Shown piece by piece: positions 51,663-58,950 of a stretch of 58,950 nt of DNA. A program made the position numbers and the translations under genes. Location: the NCBI GenBank assembly GCA_020436025.1, contig JAGQYP010000020.1, positions 1 to 58,950 of the forward strand, given 5' to 3'. Each line of letters starts with the position of its first letter. Positions within the stretch are counted from its first letter, which is position 1. The notes beneath the pieces were generated by a model. The model worked only from the letters and a program-made list of their open reading frames with translations. It was not told the DNA's origin and made no database searches. Source of the stretch: Crocinitomicaceae bacterium (GTDB taxonomy: Bacteria > Bacteroidota > Bacteroidia > Flavobacteriales_D > Crocinitomicaceae).

Positions 51663-52151
51663 TTAAACCTGCAATAATTCAAAGGTATCCGAGGAAAAAA
51701 GCAGTGGTAATAAATGGGCTGCAGAATCAAAAACATAAAAGCCTTTTGACTTACTACCAAATACAACCTGAATCGATGTTTCCTGTCTTCCTTCTGATTC
51801 CACCATGAATTGCCTGCAATTTCCACAAGGAGATATAAATTCAATTTCTTCTTTTCCTTTTCTAAACGCCCTTACAACAATAGTTTTTATCCGCACTCCT
51901 TTCTTATTTGAACCACAATAACTCAGCACATTTACTTCGGCACAAATTCCGCTAGGAAAGGCTAAATTCTCTTGATTCGTGGCTGTCACCAATTCACCAT
52001 TTTCCAATAAAACTGCAGACACAACCTCTACTCCAGAATAGGGCGAATAAGAGTTCCCCCTATTTTCTTCGCAAATATCTATTGCTCTCCGAATTTCAGG
52101 ATCCGAAAACTGATCATAGGACTGAAAGGAATACTTAATTTCTAATTTCAT
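51663..52151 (-). CDS. cdd: Cytidine deaminase
   Basis: A 162-residue zinc enzyme of pyrimidine salvage that deaminates cytidine and deoxycytidine. The catalytic block is FPSGICAEVNVLSYCG, with CAE carrying the first zinc ligand and general-base Glu, and the second ligand pair is in SPCGNCRQFM. The N-terminus contains NRGNSYSPYSGVEVVSAVLL, the usual family opening. It lies between ispF and pdhA in the minus-strand cluster. Confidence 0.92.
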   Translation of the reverse strand: MKLEIKYSFQSYDQFSDPEIRRAIDICEENRGNSYSPYSGVEVVSAVLLENGELVTATNQENLAFPSGICAEVNVLSYCGSNKKGVRIKTIVVRAFRKGKEEIEFISPCGNCRQFMVESEGRQETSIQVVFGSKSKGFYVFDSAAHLLPLLFSSDTFELLQV

Positions 52152-52211
52152 AATTGCGATCTTGGTGACCTGAAACTTAAAACGAAAATGTTGTGAAAAG
52201 GTTATTTCAAA

Positions 52212-52697
52212 TTAATCTGATATTCGCTTCAGCAATGCAACAACTCGAACTTCAATAGCCTTGTTTTCTCCAATTGGTCCTAAACCCTCTGCAGTAGTTG
52301 CTTTAATCGAAATGTTTTCAGCTGAAGTATTCAGTACTCTTGAAATGCTATCAATCATTTCAGGAATAAATTTTTGAAGTTTTGGCGAATCTATTATAAC
52401 TGTACTATCTAAATTGATAAGTTCATACCCATTTTGCTTCATCAGGCCTTCTATTTTCTCTAGAAAAAAACGGGAATCTTTGCTTTTATATTCAGGGTCA
52501 GTGTCTGGGAAATGAAACCCAATATCTCTTTTGTTAAGAGCCCCTAGGATGGCATCACATATCGCGTGAATCAATGCATCCGCATCGGAATGTCCGATTG
52601 TAGAATATGGACTGGGTATATCTATTCCCCCTAGTCTCAAAGAAGAACCATTCTCAAGTCGATGAATATCAACACCATATCCTATTCGGATATCCAT
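52212..52697 (-). CDS. ispF: 2-C-methyl-D-erythritol 2,4-cyclodiphosphate synthase
   Basis: A 161-residue trimeric zinc enzyme of the MEP isoprenoid pathway. Metal-binding YGVDIHRLENG, GHSDADALIHAICDAILGAL, and DIGFHFPDTDPEYKSKDS are all intact, with TTAEGLGPIGENKAIEVRVVALL at the C-terminus. Length is normal. It starts 13 bases after the porV stop, so it is translated from the same message. Confidence 0.96.
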   Translation of the reverse strand: MDIRIGYGVDIHRLENGSSLRLGGIDIPSPYSTIGHSDADALIHAICDAILGALNKRDIGFHFPDTDPEYKSKDSRFFLEKIEGLMKQNGYELINLDSTVIIDSPKLQKFIPEMIDSISRVLNTSAENISIKATTAEGLGPIGENKAIEVRVVALLKRISD

Positions 52698-52709
52698 AGA
52701 TTTAAATGA

Positions 52710-54008
52710 TTATTCAGGAGTCTCTTCGTCCTGTTGCTTTCTGAGCTGCCCTTTATTGAATTTAAAGCTCAAGGTAAATCGGATCGTATTAGCAAGAGGA
52801 CTATTCTGAGTCAAAGATGCTAAATAAGAAAAATCAATTCCAAACACTTTGTAATGAAGCCCCACTCCAAAAGTCAAAAATTGTCTTGCTCCTTTGGAAG
52901 GATGCTCATAAAAGAATCCTGTTCTAAAAGAAAATATGCTTTTGTACCAGTACTCAAATCCCAAAGCAATGTTGATTTCTCTTAATTCCTCCAAAGATCT
53001 AGATCCTTTTTTGATTTGCTCCGTTCCATCATCGTTATACAATGTTGCACCATTTTCATCTACTAATGCCTGACCAGGAGCATCATTAAATGATTGAAAA
53101 ATCCCTTTTGCAACTCCCACATCTGGATCTTTACCCGCAATGATACCAATTGTAGTATCTCCATTTTCATATCTGTCTCCGTATCGAGGTGGAGTTGGAA
53201 CTAATAATTTATTGATATCAAAAGCTGTTGTCAAAGAGTTATAATCGTCAAAATAAACTTTCAACGCCGACCCAATTCTCATGTTGGTTGGCAAGAAATC
53301 TGCTGTTGAAGTCTCGGTGTACTTAATTTTGTTTCCAATATTTGAAAAAGTAATTCCAGCGCTAACCGTTGCTTTTTTCTGTCCTAACTTGATTTCTTCA
53401 TCATAGTAGATAAAAGAAACATCAGCCGCACCAGCAATCCCTGCTTTCGTATTGGCTCCTACCACAGAAATACCTCCAGTTAAATTTGAGTAAATAAAAC
53501 TTCCATTTAATCCTAATGCGAATTTATCACTCAATTTAAACGAGTAAGCCAACTGAAGCGCAAATTCATTCGGAACAAAATTTCTAATGGTATTTCCAGT
53601 AATATCTGTGAACGTAATTTCACCCAAAGAAAAATATCTTAAGGAGCCCCCAATAGTATGTCTCTTTCCTATTTTGGTATAGAAAGACAAATAAGAAAGG
53701 TGAATGTCATTCGTTAATTGTCTCAACCAAGGTGAATAGGATAAGGCGATTTCAAAATTAGGTTTTGCGAATGCCAATTTTGCTGTATTCCAATAAATTG
53801 AATTTGCATCAGGAGACAATCCTAAGCCCACATCACCCATAGCTCCAGATCTCGAATCAGGAGTAATTAACATAAAAGGTACGGCGGTAGTAATGGTATT
53901 TAATTGGACGTCTTTTGCTCTTTCTTTCTGGGTAGGATTATTTCCTCCCTGACCGAAAACTCCGGAAATAAAAACAAGAAAGGCGCCTATTACTAAAATT
54001 CTATTCAT
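52710..54008 (-). CDS. porV: T9SS outer-membrane protein PorV
   Basis: A 432-residue beta-barrel protein that shuttles T9SS cargo from the translocon to the PorU attachment complex. It has a signal peptide (MNRILVIGAFLVFISGVFGQ) and the characteristic N-terminal block TTAVPFMLITPDSRSGAMGDVGLGLSPDANSIYWNTAKLAF. Fourteen-strand FadL-like alternation follows, including ALGFEYWYKSIFSFRTGFFYEHPSKG. It lies directly downstream of porU, the arrangement seen in Flavobacterium, and has its own promoter. The C-terminal Lys/Gln/Glu stretch is hydrophilic. Confidence 0.93.
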   Translation of the reverse strand: MNRILVIGAFLVFISGVFGQGGNNPTQKERAKDVQLNTITTAVPFMLITPDSRSGAMGDVGLGLSPDANSIYWNTAKLAFAKPNFEIALSYSPWLRQLTNDIHLSYLSFYTKIGKRHTIGGSLRYFSLGEITFTDITGNTIRNFVPNEFALQLAYSFKLSDKFALGLNGSFIYSNLTGGISVVGANTKAGIAGAADVSFIYYDEEIKLGQKKATVSAGITFSNIGNKIKYTETSTADFLPTNMRIGSALKVYFDDYNSLTTAFDINKLLVPTPPRYGDRYENGDTTIGIIAGKDPDVGVAKGIFQSFNDAPGQALVDENGATLYNDDGTEQIKKGSRSLEELREINIALGFEYWYKSIFSFRTGFFYEHPSKGARQFLTFGVGLHYKVFGIDFSYLASLTQNSPLANTIRFTLSFKFNKGQLRKQQDEETPE

Positions 54009-54043
54009 CTCTGTTTGGTATAATTCCTCATGATTGAGGGCAA

Positions 54044-54074
54044 CAAATTTAGTCTAATCGAACTAATAAAACAA
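54044..54074 (-). promoter_or_regulatory. Bacteroidota-type promoter for porV
   Basis: On the minus strand TTG (54074-54072), a 20-base spacer and TAAATTTG (54051-54044) match the consensus. The box ends 35 bases before the porV start. Confidence 0.65.
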
Positions 54075-54131
54075 TATAAGTTTGCCAAGGAAAAACGACT
54101 AAAAAAAAACTTTATTGTACGGAATCAAATA

Positions 54132-57100
54132 TTAATTTAAAATCACAAGTTTTTCCGTCTTTTCCACTGTTTCTCCTTCTGGAGAGGTTACAGAGATAAT
54201 ATAGATGTAAACCCCTTTCCCTAAAACATCTCCATAATCATCTCTCCCATTCCAGTGAATCCCTTCTGATCTGTACCCTTCAGTATGTACTAACTGATTG
54301 ATTGTTTTAACCAATTTCCCTGAAACAGTAAAGATTTGAATCTGGGTCTCCAGGTTTTGGCAATGCAAATTATGCTCGAAATAAAACTCGGTACTTGTAC
54401 TGAATGGGTTAGGATAATTCAACACATGATTTAATGCCAAACTTTCATCTTTCGCTACGATAAATTCAAGTGTGGCATCCGCAGAATTATTGTGAACATC
54501 CCATATCTTTAATGTAATAGTATGACTTCCTTCCTCAAGATCAGCCATTGGATAATTTACTTTACCCGACTGATAGGAATCGATGTCTGAAGAATAAAAA
54601 TCATTCAATATTAATGGGTTCTGAGTATCACCATCTAATATTAAAGTGATGTCATGACCAATCCCATTTCCAACTGTATTAATTCCAGAACTGTCAAATA
54701 CACTTGCGATAAGCACTGGACTTTGGTCCGTAACTCCCCCATTCACAAATTTCTCATCATTCAAATAAAGTCTCACGTCTGGCCCTGCATTATCTAATGA
54801 AGCTGAAGTATCGATTCCACCTATAACCACATTGAATTCATATCCTTCATTATCTATACTATCATTATCTGCATAAAAAGAAATTTTCCCATTTCCATAG
54901 TTGTAGTTGATATCTTTTGGAACAATAAATTCAAAACTAAAATCACCATTTGTTATTGAAGCCGCTCCCTTGTAAATTACATTATTTCGAATTTGGAAAC
55001 TTGCTGGGATATCCGTACTCGTTTGCCCCAGAGTGGTAATCGTTTTTTCCTTATCAAACACTACAGGATAAGCCACTCCATTATAAAAAGTTTGTTTCAC
55101 TCCTGAATTATCCTCAACATGCCCTGTGATTCTAATTTTTGCAAGCGCTTTTAAAGAGTCTGCATTTCCTGAGTTAATTGCCACTCCATTGATTGAATCT
55201 GCAACCACTTTAAATTCTGGTATTTTTAACTGAAGTGCCGGATCGCCTACTGTCATGAAACATCTATAGTTATCACTTCCACTTACTGAAAGAATTTTTG
55301 TTTCCTTCATTATCTGTCCAAATGTTTTTGGAGCCCCTAGAACATCTCTAGTCAAAACCAGTGACATCAAATTTCTATTCAAAATATCATTCGTATTGAA
55401 AGTTACAGGTCTTGTTGTAGAGAATAGAGCAATACTTCCACCTTTTTCAGAAAGTAACATTACCTCACCGGCAGAATACCTTGAAGGATCGTCAAATCTT
55501 GTAAACTCACATGTAGCAGAAACAAATAAATTGAGCTTATTGATATTATCCCATTCTTCAATCTGAGGAACAGTTACAATCCTTTCTGCCGCTAATCCTA
55601 GCTCCCCTCCATGTCCACAATAGTTTGCTATCAAGGTTCCCTTTTTAATTCTTTCATTCAATCTTAGAACCAAATCCGGAGATCTATATCCTCCTGTAGT
55701 CACTTCCAAAGGAAACGCATCAATATAGAGTTTGTCAAAATTAAATTCAGGGTAGTAAAAGGATAAAGAATCATAAACCTGTTCCTGTTGATCTACGAAA
55801 TGGTTATTATGCTGATTATCTGCCAATAGAGTAATATAATTCCTCCATCCTCCTAAAGTGGACTCCCCTGTAGTATCTGAACAAGTTGTGTTGACAGAAT
55901 TAAACAGTTTTGACCCATTTTTCATATAGTGTTCAATCTTGTCCACCACTATTTTCGCCTCTTCCGTATTTCGAACCACCAATCTTCCAATTCCCATATC
56001 TACTAGATCAATTGGAGCATCAGATTCCCCATCATCTAATAGAACAAAATAATCATCAATTGCCATGTCCGACACTTCCGACTCTGTATTCCCTCCTGTA
56101 TTTTTCTGATAGGTCGGAATATAATTGGTATTGTTTGCCACCCTTGATTTGGGATCGTATGAACCGTCACCAAAAAGTAAAACGTCATTTGGAATCAGAC
56201 TCGAATTCCCTCCAGCTCGATCATAAAACATTTTTAAAAACGATTTGATCGCTGTTGGATCTTGCATTCCACAAGAAAACTCTTCGAAAATTTGATTCAC
56301 ACTAACCATATGGACGGATTTCCCAGACTCAACATGCAATTCACCCAGTCTAATAGCTTGTGTTTCAAAATTTGGATGATAAATGATAATGTAATCTGCA
56401 TATCCTAAAGCATGTAAATCCTGATGTTCAACTACACCAACATATTCAGGTTTTTGACCTGGAATACTTCTCATGCAAACAAATTCCTTTAGAGAATCAT
56501 TATAAGATTTGAAAGTAGAGATATTCCCATTATGTGTCACGTAAACATTGATCGGATTGGTAGGATCAGTCACATTCCAAACTGTAGAGTTAAATGAATT
56601 CTGAATGGTATATTCTCCCAGAGTAAATCCATTTCCAACAATTTCATAATTCCTGAATGGCATTTGAGTTAAACCGGAAGCAAGAACCAAATCCCGCGTA
56701 ACATTTAATTCGATATAGTCTAGCCATCCTAATAACACTGGATTTGTCCTATTCAGAGTAATATTCATGTTGATTGTGTTCCCACTTGGCACGTAATAGA
56801 ACTCCGCAAAATTTCTTCGGTAACTAGATGAACTGGAATTGATCGGTAAACTATTTACCAGAGAACCATTGATTCTGGTCTCAAAAAAACAGCCCGGGGT
56901 TCCTCCATAAGCTAAATACCCAATATTCACCTTTACTGAATCGGTGAGATCTAAATCTGAAAACCCAAAAAGGAAATCATAGGACAACAGATAATCGAAC
57001 TTTTCACCATACCAATTCTTCCCTCCTTTGGTCTGATTTTCTAATTCCTGCTCATAGAAGGCATAATCGTTGAACTTTGTAACAGTAAAATCAGGTGCTG

Positions 57101-58001
57101 CTACAATTTCTGCTTCATCTTGAATTCTAAGAGCAGATTCTGATGGATTAATATTTACATAATAATATGTATAATCATCATATAAATTAATAGTATGCCT
57201 AAATCCATACCCTACATTGTATTCCCATTTAACGGGTCCTTGCGCATAAAAAAGATAATAATCGTTCGTGTTGAATACCCCATCTGTTTCTCCAAAAGCA
57301 TAAATCGCATTTTTGATTAAATCATTTGGTCGATCTATTGAATTAGAAATCGGGAGCGTTGGAGTAGCATTACCATAAATATTCAACGTTTGTGGATTAA
57401 AAGTAGAAAGATCAATACCCATTCCTTCTAGGAAATCTTTGTCTATCTTAAAAATTCCAGTAGAATTCACTCTAATTTTGTACCAATCACCAGAACCATC
57501 TTGCAAAACAGAATTTGGGGGATAGGTTGTAGCTCGAGATTGATTAAGATATTGCGTGGCAGGTACATCTGAAATTTGATAACTAAAATCAGTTACTTTT
57601 CTTATTTCACTACCTATTTTAAAGTAAGGGGTCAAGCTTACGATCAAATATCTTTGATTTTCACTTTTAGAAACCTTAGCTATGAATTGAGGCTCATTAG
57701 CCAGTATTACTCCATAACTATTGATCCTTTCAATTTCCCTGTAGCTTGCTGTAGTTGAATTAAATGACACCAATACACCTTCAGAAGTAAGATTTGAAGG
57801 CAATCTTAAAGGAGAAACCTCTGAAAAAATTGGTAAGCCAAATTGATCTAAACCCTGCCCTTCCACATAGTCATATTGCTCAGACTGATCATCAATAACA
57901 TTGTTTCCCACTTTCCAATCAAGAACAACTGTGTGATAAGTTTGAGCAAATAAATAGGTTTGAGCAAAACAAAGTAAAAAGAAAAATTGTAGTCTTTTCA
58001 T
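54132..58001 (-). CDS. porU: T9SS C-terminal signal peptidase PorU
   Basis: A 1289-residue surface gingipain-like (C25) protease that cleaves the CTD of T9SS cargo and links it to the cell surface. Signal MKRLQFFFLLCFAQTYLFAQ; long N-terminal beta domain; catalytic region with His in LIANYCGHGGELGLA and Cys in LFVSATCEFTRFDDPS, then SAGEVMLLSEKGGSIALFSTTRPV. The last ~90 residues form a CTD/FlgD-like domain (LNYPNPFSTSTEFYFEHN, GIHWNGRDDYGDVLGKGVYIY, EKLVILN). A -7 box lies at 58018. porV follows; the gap 54009-54131 holds the porV promoter. Confidence 0.93.
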   Translation of the reverse strand: MKRLQFFFLLCFAQTYLFAQTYHTVVLDWKVGNNVIDDQSEQYDYVEGQGLDQFGLPIFSEVSPLRLPSNLTSEGVLVSFNSTTASYREIERINSYGVILANEPQFIAKVSKSENQRYLIVSLTPYFKIGSEIRKVTDFSYQISDVPATQYLNQSRATTYPPNSVLQDGSGDWYKIRVNSTGIFKIDKDFLEGMGIDLSTFNPQTLNIYGNATPTLPISNSIDRPNDLIKNAIYAFGETDGVFNTNDYYLFYAQGPVKWEYNVGYGFRHTINLYDDYTYYYVNINPSESALRIQDEAEIVAAPDFTVTKFNDYAFYEQELENQTKGGKNWYGEKFDYLLSYDFLFGFSDLDLTDSVKVNIGYLAYGGTPGCFFETRINGSLVNSLPINSSSSSYRRNFAEFYYVPSGNTINMNITLNRTNPVLLGWLDYIELNVTRDLVLASGLTQMPFRNYEIVGNGFTLGEYTIQNSFNSTVWNVTDPTNPINVYVTHNGNISTFKSYNDSLKEFVCMRSIPGQKPEYVGVVEHQDLHALGYADYIIIYHPNFETQAIRLGELHVESGKSVHMVSVNQIFEEFSCGMQDPTAIKSFLKMFYDRAGGNSSLIPNDVLLFGDGSYDPKSRVANNTNYIPTYQKNTGGNTESEVSDMAIDDYFVLLDDGESDAPIDLVDMGIGRLVVRNTEEAKIVVDKIEHYMKNGSKLFNSVNTTCSDTTGESTLGGWRNYITLLADNQHNNHFVDQQEQVYDSLSFYYPEFNFDKLYIDAFPLEVTTGGYRSPDLVLRLNERIKKGTLIANYCGHGGELGLAAERIVTVPQIEEWDNINKLNLFVSATCEFTRFDDPSRYSAGEVMLLSEKGGSIALFSTTRPVTFNTNDILNRNLMSLVLTRDVLGAPKTFGQIMKETKILSVSGSDNYRCFMTVGDPALQLKIPEFKVVADSINGVAINSGNADSLKALAKIRITGHVEDNSGVKQTFYNGVAYPVVFDKEKTITTLGQTSTDIPASFQIRNNVIYKGAASITNGDFSFEFIVPKDINYNYGNGKISFYADNDSIDNEGYEFNVVIGGIDTSASLDNAGPDVRLYLNDEKFVNGGVTDQSPVLIASVFDSSGINTVGNGIGHDITLILDGDTQNPLILNDFYSSDIDSYQSGKVNYPMADLEEGSHTITLKIWDVHNNSADATLEFIVAKDESLALNHVLNYPNPFSTSTEFYFEHNLHCQNLETQIQIFTVSGKLVKTINQLVHTEGYRSEGIHWNGRDDYGDVLGKGVYIYIISVTSPEGETVEKTEKLVILN

Positions 58002-58017
58002 AGTATATAATCTTCCG

Positions 58018-58025
58018 CAAAAATA
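58018..58025 (-). promoter_or_regulatory. -7 box for porU
   Basis: TATTTTTG on the minus strand matches TAnnTTTG, 17 bases upstream of the porU start codon. The rest of the 281-base gap to 58282 shows no clear element. Confidence 0.5.
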
Positions 58026-58282
58026 TGTAATTATGAACGAAAATGAATTTTATTTATTTCATGCCGTTACTTCAATTGAAAAAAATTGTTTAAAAATCAA
58101 TTGAGTAACATCCAATTCAGTTAATAAACAAAGTACTCTTAATAGAATTCCCAACCTTTTCTTTTGCTATGAATTTTAAATTATTTATTATTGCAAATTA
58201 GAGGAATTTGAAACCTATTTGGTTCACATGCGTAAACACGCTGGAATTGACTGTATTTAATTGAAAAACAAAAATTGACAGA

Positions 58283-58950
58283 ATGCTTATTAGCAGATTT
58301 TTGAAAGTTCTTATTTTTGGTATGTTGACTTTTATAGTCATCAAACCAAACCAAGTCCAAGCACAGGACCCACACTTTTCGCAATTTTATGCGAATCCGT
58401 TGTACTTAAATCCTGCATTGGCTGGAACTCATGGTTGTCCCAGACTGAATTTCAACTATAGAAATCAGTGGCCTGCTTTGTCGGGTACGTTTGTGACCTA
58501 CAGTGCCTCTTACGACCAATACTTCGATAACCTTTCGGGAGGTATTGGTGTGATAGCAACTTTGGACCAGGCGGGTAAAGGAACCATTAACCATTTAACT
58601 TTCAGCTTCATTTATGCTTACCACTTAAAATTGGGAAGAAAATGGAGATTGATTTTCGGTGCGCAGGCTACTTGGAATCAAAAGTTTTTGGATTGGGATA
58701 AACTTTCTTTCGGGGATCAGATTGACCCTAGAAGAGGTTTTATTTACAATACAGGTGACCAACCAAGAGGAGGAACCAGAGGATTTTTTGATGTTTCTGC
58801 TGGATTTGTGGTGTATAACGAATATTTCTATGCAGGATTTACAGCAAAACATTTGAACATGCCTAATGAGTCCATGATTATTGGTACTTCAAAGCAACCT
58901 ATTAAAATGACAGCTCACATGGGTGCAGAAATCAAATTTGGAAAAGGATC
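58283..58950 (+). CDS. PorP/SprF-family type IX secretion membrane protein (3' partial)
   Basis: The first 222 codons of an outer-membrane protein that runs off the window. After an N-terminal signal (MLISRFLKVLIFGMLTF...QVQAQ) comes the family hallmark DPHFSQFYANPLYLNPALAGTHGCPRLNFNYRNQWP. Barrel strands follow (YSASYDQYFDNLSGGIGVIATLDQAG, LTFSFIYAYHLKLGRKWRLIFGAQA). PorP/SprF proteins usually sit beside genes for large type B CTD proteins, so such a gene may lie just past the window end. It is divergent from porU. Confidence 0.9.
   Translation, partial: MLISRFLKVLIFGMLTFIVIKPNQVQAQDPHFSQFYANPLYLNPALAGTHGCPRLNFNYRNQWPALSGTFVTYSASYDQYFDNLSGGIGVIATLDQAGKGTINHLTFSFIYAYHLKLGRKWRLIFGAQATWNQKFLDWDKLSFGDQIDPRRGFIYNTGDQPRGGTRGFFDVSAGFVVYNEYFYAGFTAKHLNMPNESMIIGTSKQPIKMTAHMGAEIKFGKG

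Noticed and set aside
55910..56248. Plus-strand open frame inside porU
   Set aside because: It lies entirely within the porU coding region on the opposite strand and has no recognisable domain.
58002..58282. Possible small gene or RNA between porU and the PorP/SprF gene
   Set aside because: A/T-rich, no credible coding frame or paired structure seen beyond the porU -7 box.

Overview
The window is a chromosomal segment of a low-GC Bacteroidota member, most likely of the order Flavobacteriales and perhaps near Crocinitomicaceae/Fluviicola (the finer placement is inference). The signs are: type IX secretion genes (porU, porV, a PorP/SprF protein, a gliding-associated type B C-terminal sorting domain); many genes preceded by the Bacteroidota -7 promoter box TAnnTTTG with little or no Shine-Dalgarno; an S16 ribosomal protein with a long Ala/Glu tail; and stand-alone IcmF, TamB, DUF1295 and TPR-SpoIIE proteins typical of the group. 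No phage, IS element, CRISPR array, tRNA or rRNA was seen. The content is mostly housekeeping.

Layout. 1-2.3 kb: end of ribD, an aldo/keto reductase, and a repeat-rich gap with two ~107-bp palindromic units. 2.3-11.5 kb: an FtsX-type ABC transporter pair, a thioredoxin-fold lipid-free secreted protein, an OmpR/histidine kinase pair followed by two PepSY-like lipoproteins, a secreted protein and a serine hydrolase. 11.5-13.7 kb: rpsP-rimM-trmN6 with a leader carrying two identical hairpins. 13.8-18.3 kb (minus): two paralogous TPR-membrane-SpoIIE phosphatases. 18.3-24.7 kb (minus): uvrA, bioD, surE, a small membrane protein, a DUF1295 protein and an RluA-family pseudouridine synthase. 24.9-31.5 kb: two tiny Cys lipoproteins, icmF, a FadL-like porin, a family 2 glycosyltransferase, and the SRP RNA. 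31.5-42.1 kb: a thioesterase and tsaD (minus), then tamB-accC, sucC, map and a membrane protein (plus). 42.1-49.2 kb: a large T9SS-secreted protein with its small partner, aconitase, msrB-msrA. 49.2-58.9 kb: a minus-strand cluster porU-porV-ispF-cdd-pdhA-pdhC, then the start of a divergent PorP/SprF gene.

Functional links. Central metabolism is strongly represented (PDH E1alpha/E2, aconitase, succinyl-CoA ligase, biotin carboxylase, IcmF). PorU/PorV/PorP and the type B CTD protein belong to one secretion system. MsrA/MsrB are exported methionine-oxide repair enzymes.

The most unusual signal is not a gene: short tandem repeats with a 7-bp period recur at several places. They lie between genes next to terminators and promoters, inside ribD, and inside a loop of one SpoIIE phosphatase. 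The second SpoIIE paralogue carries a different short repeat (hexamers) at the same loop, and both carry a further repeat-derived palindrome at a second loop. Other points of interest are bioD, which has no canonical start codon upstream of its P-loop but has a dnaX-like slippery heptamer there, and the duplicated hairpin in the rpsP leader.
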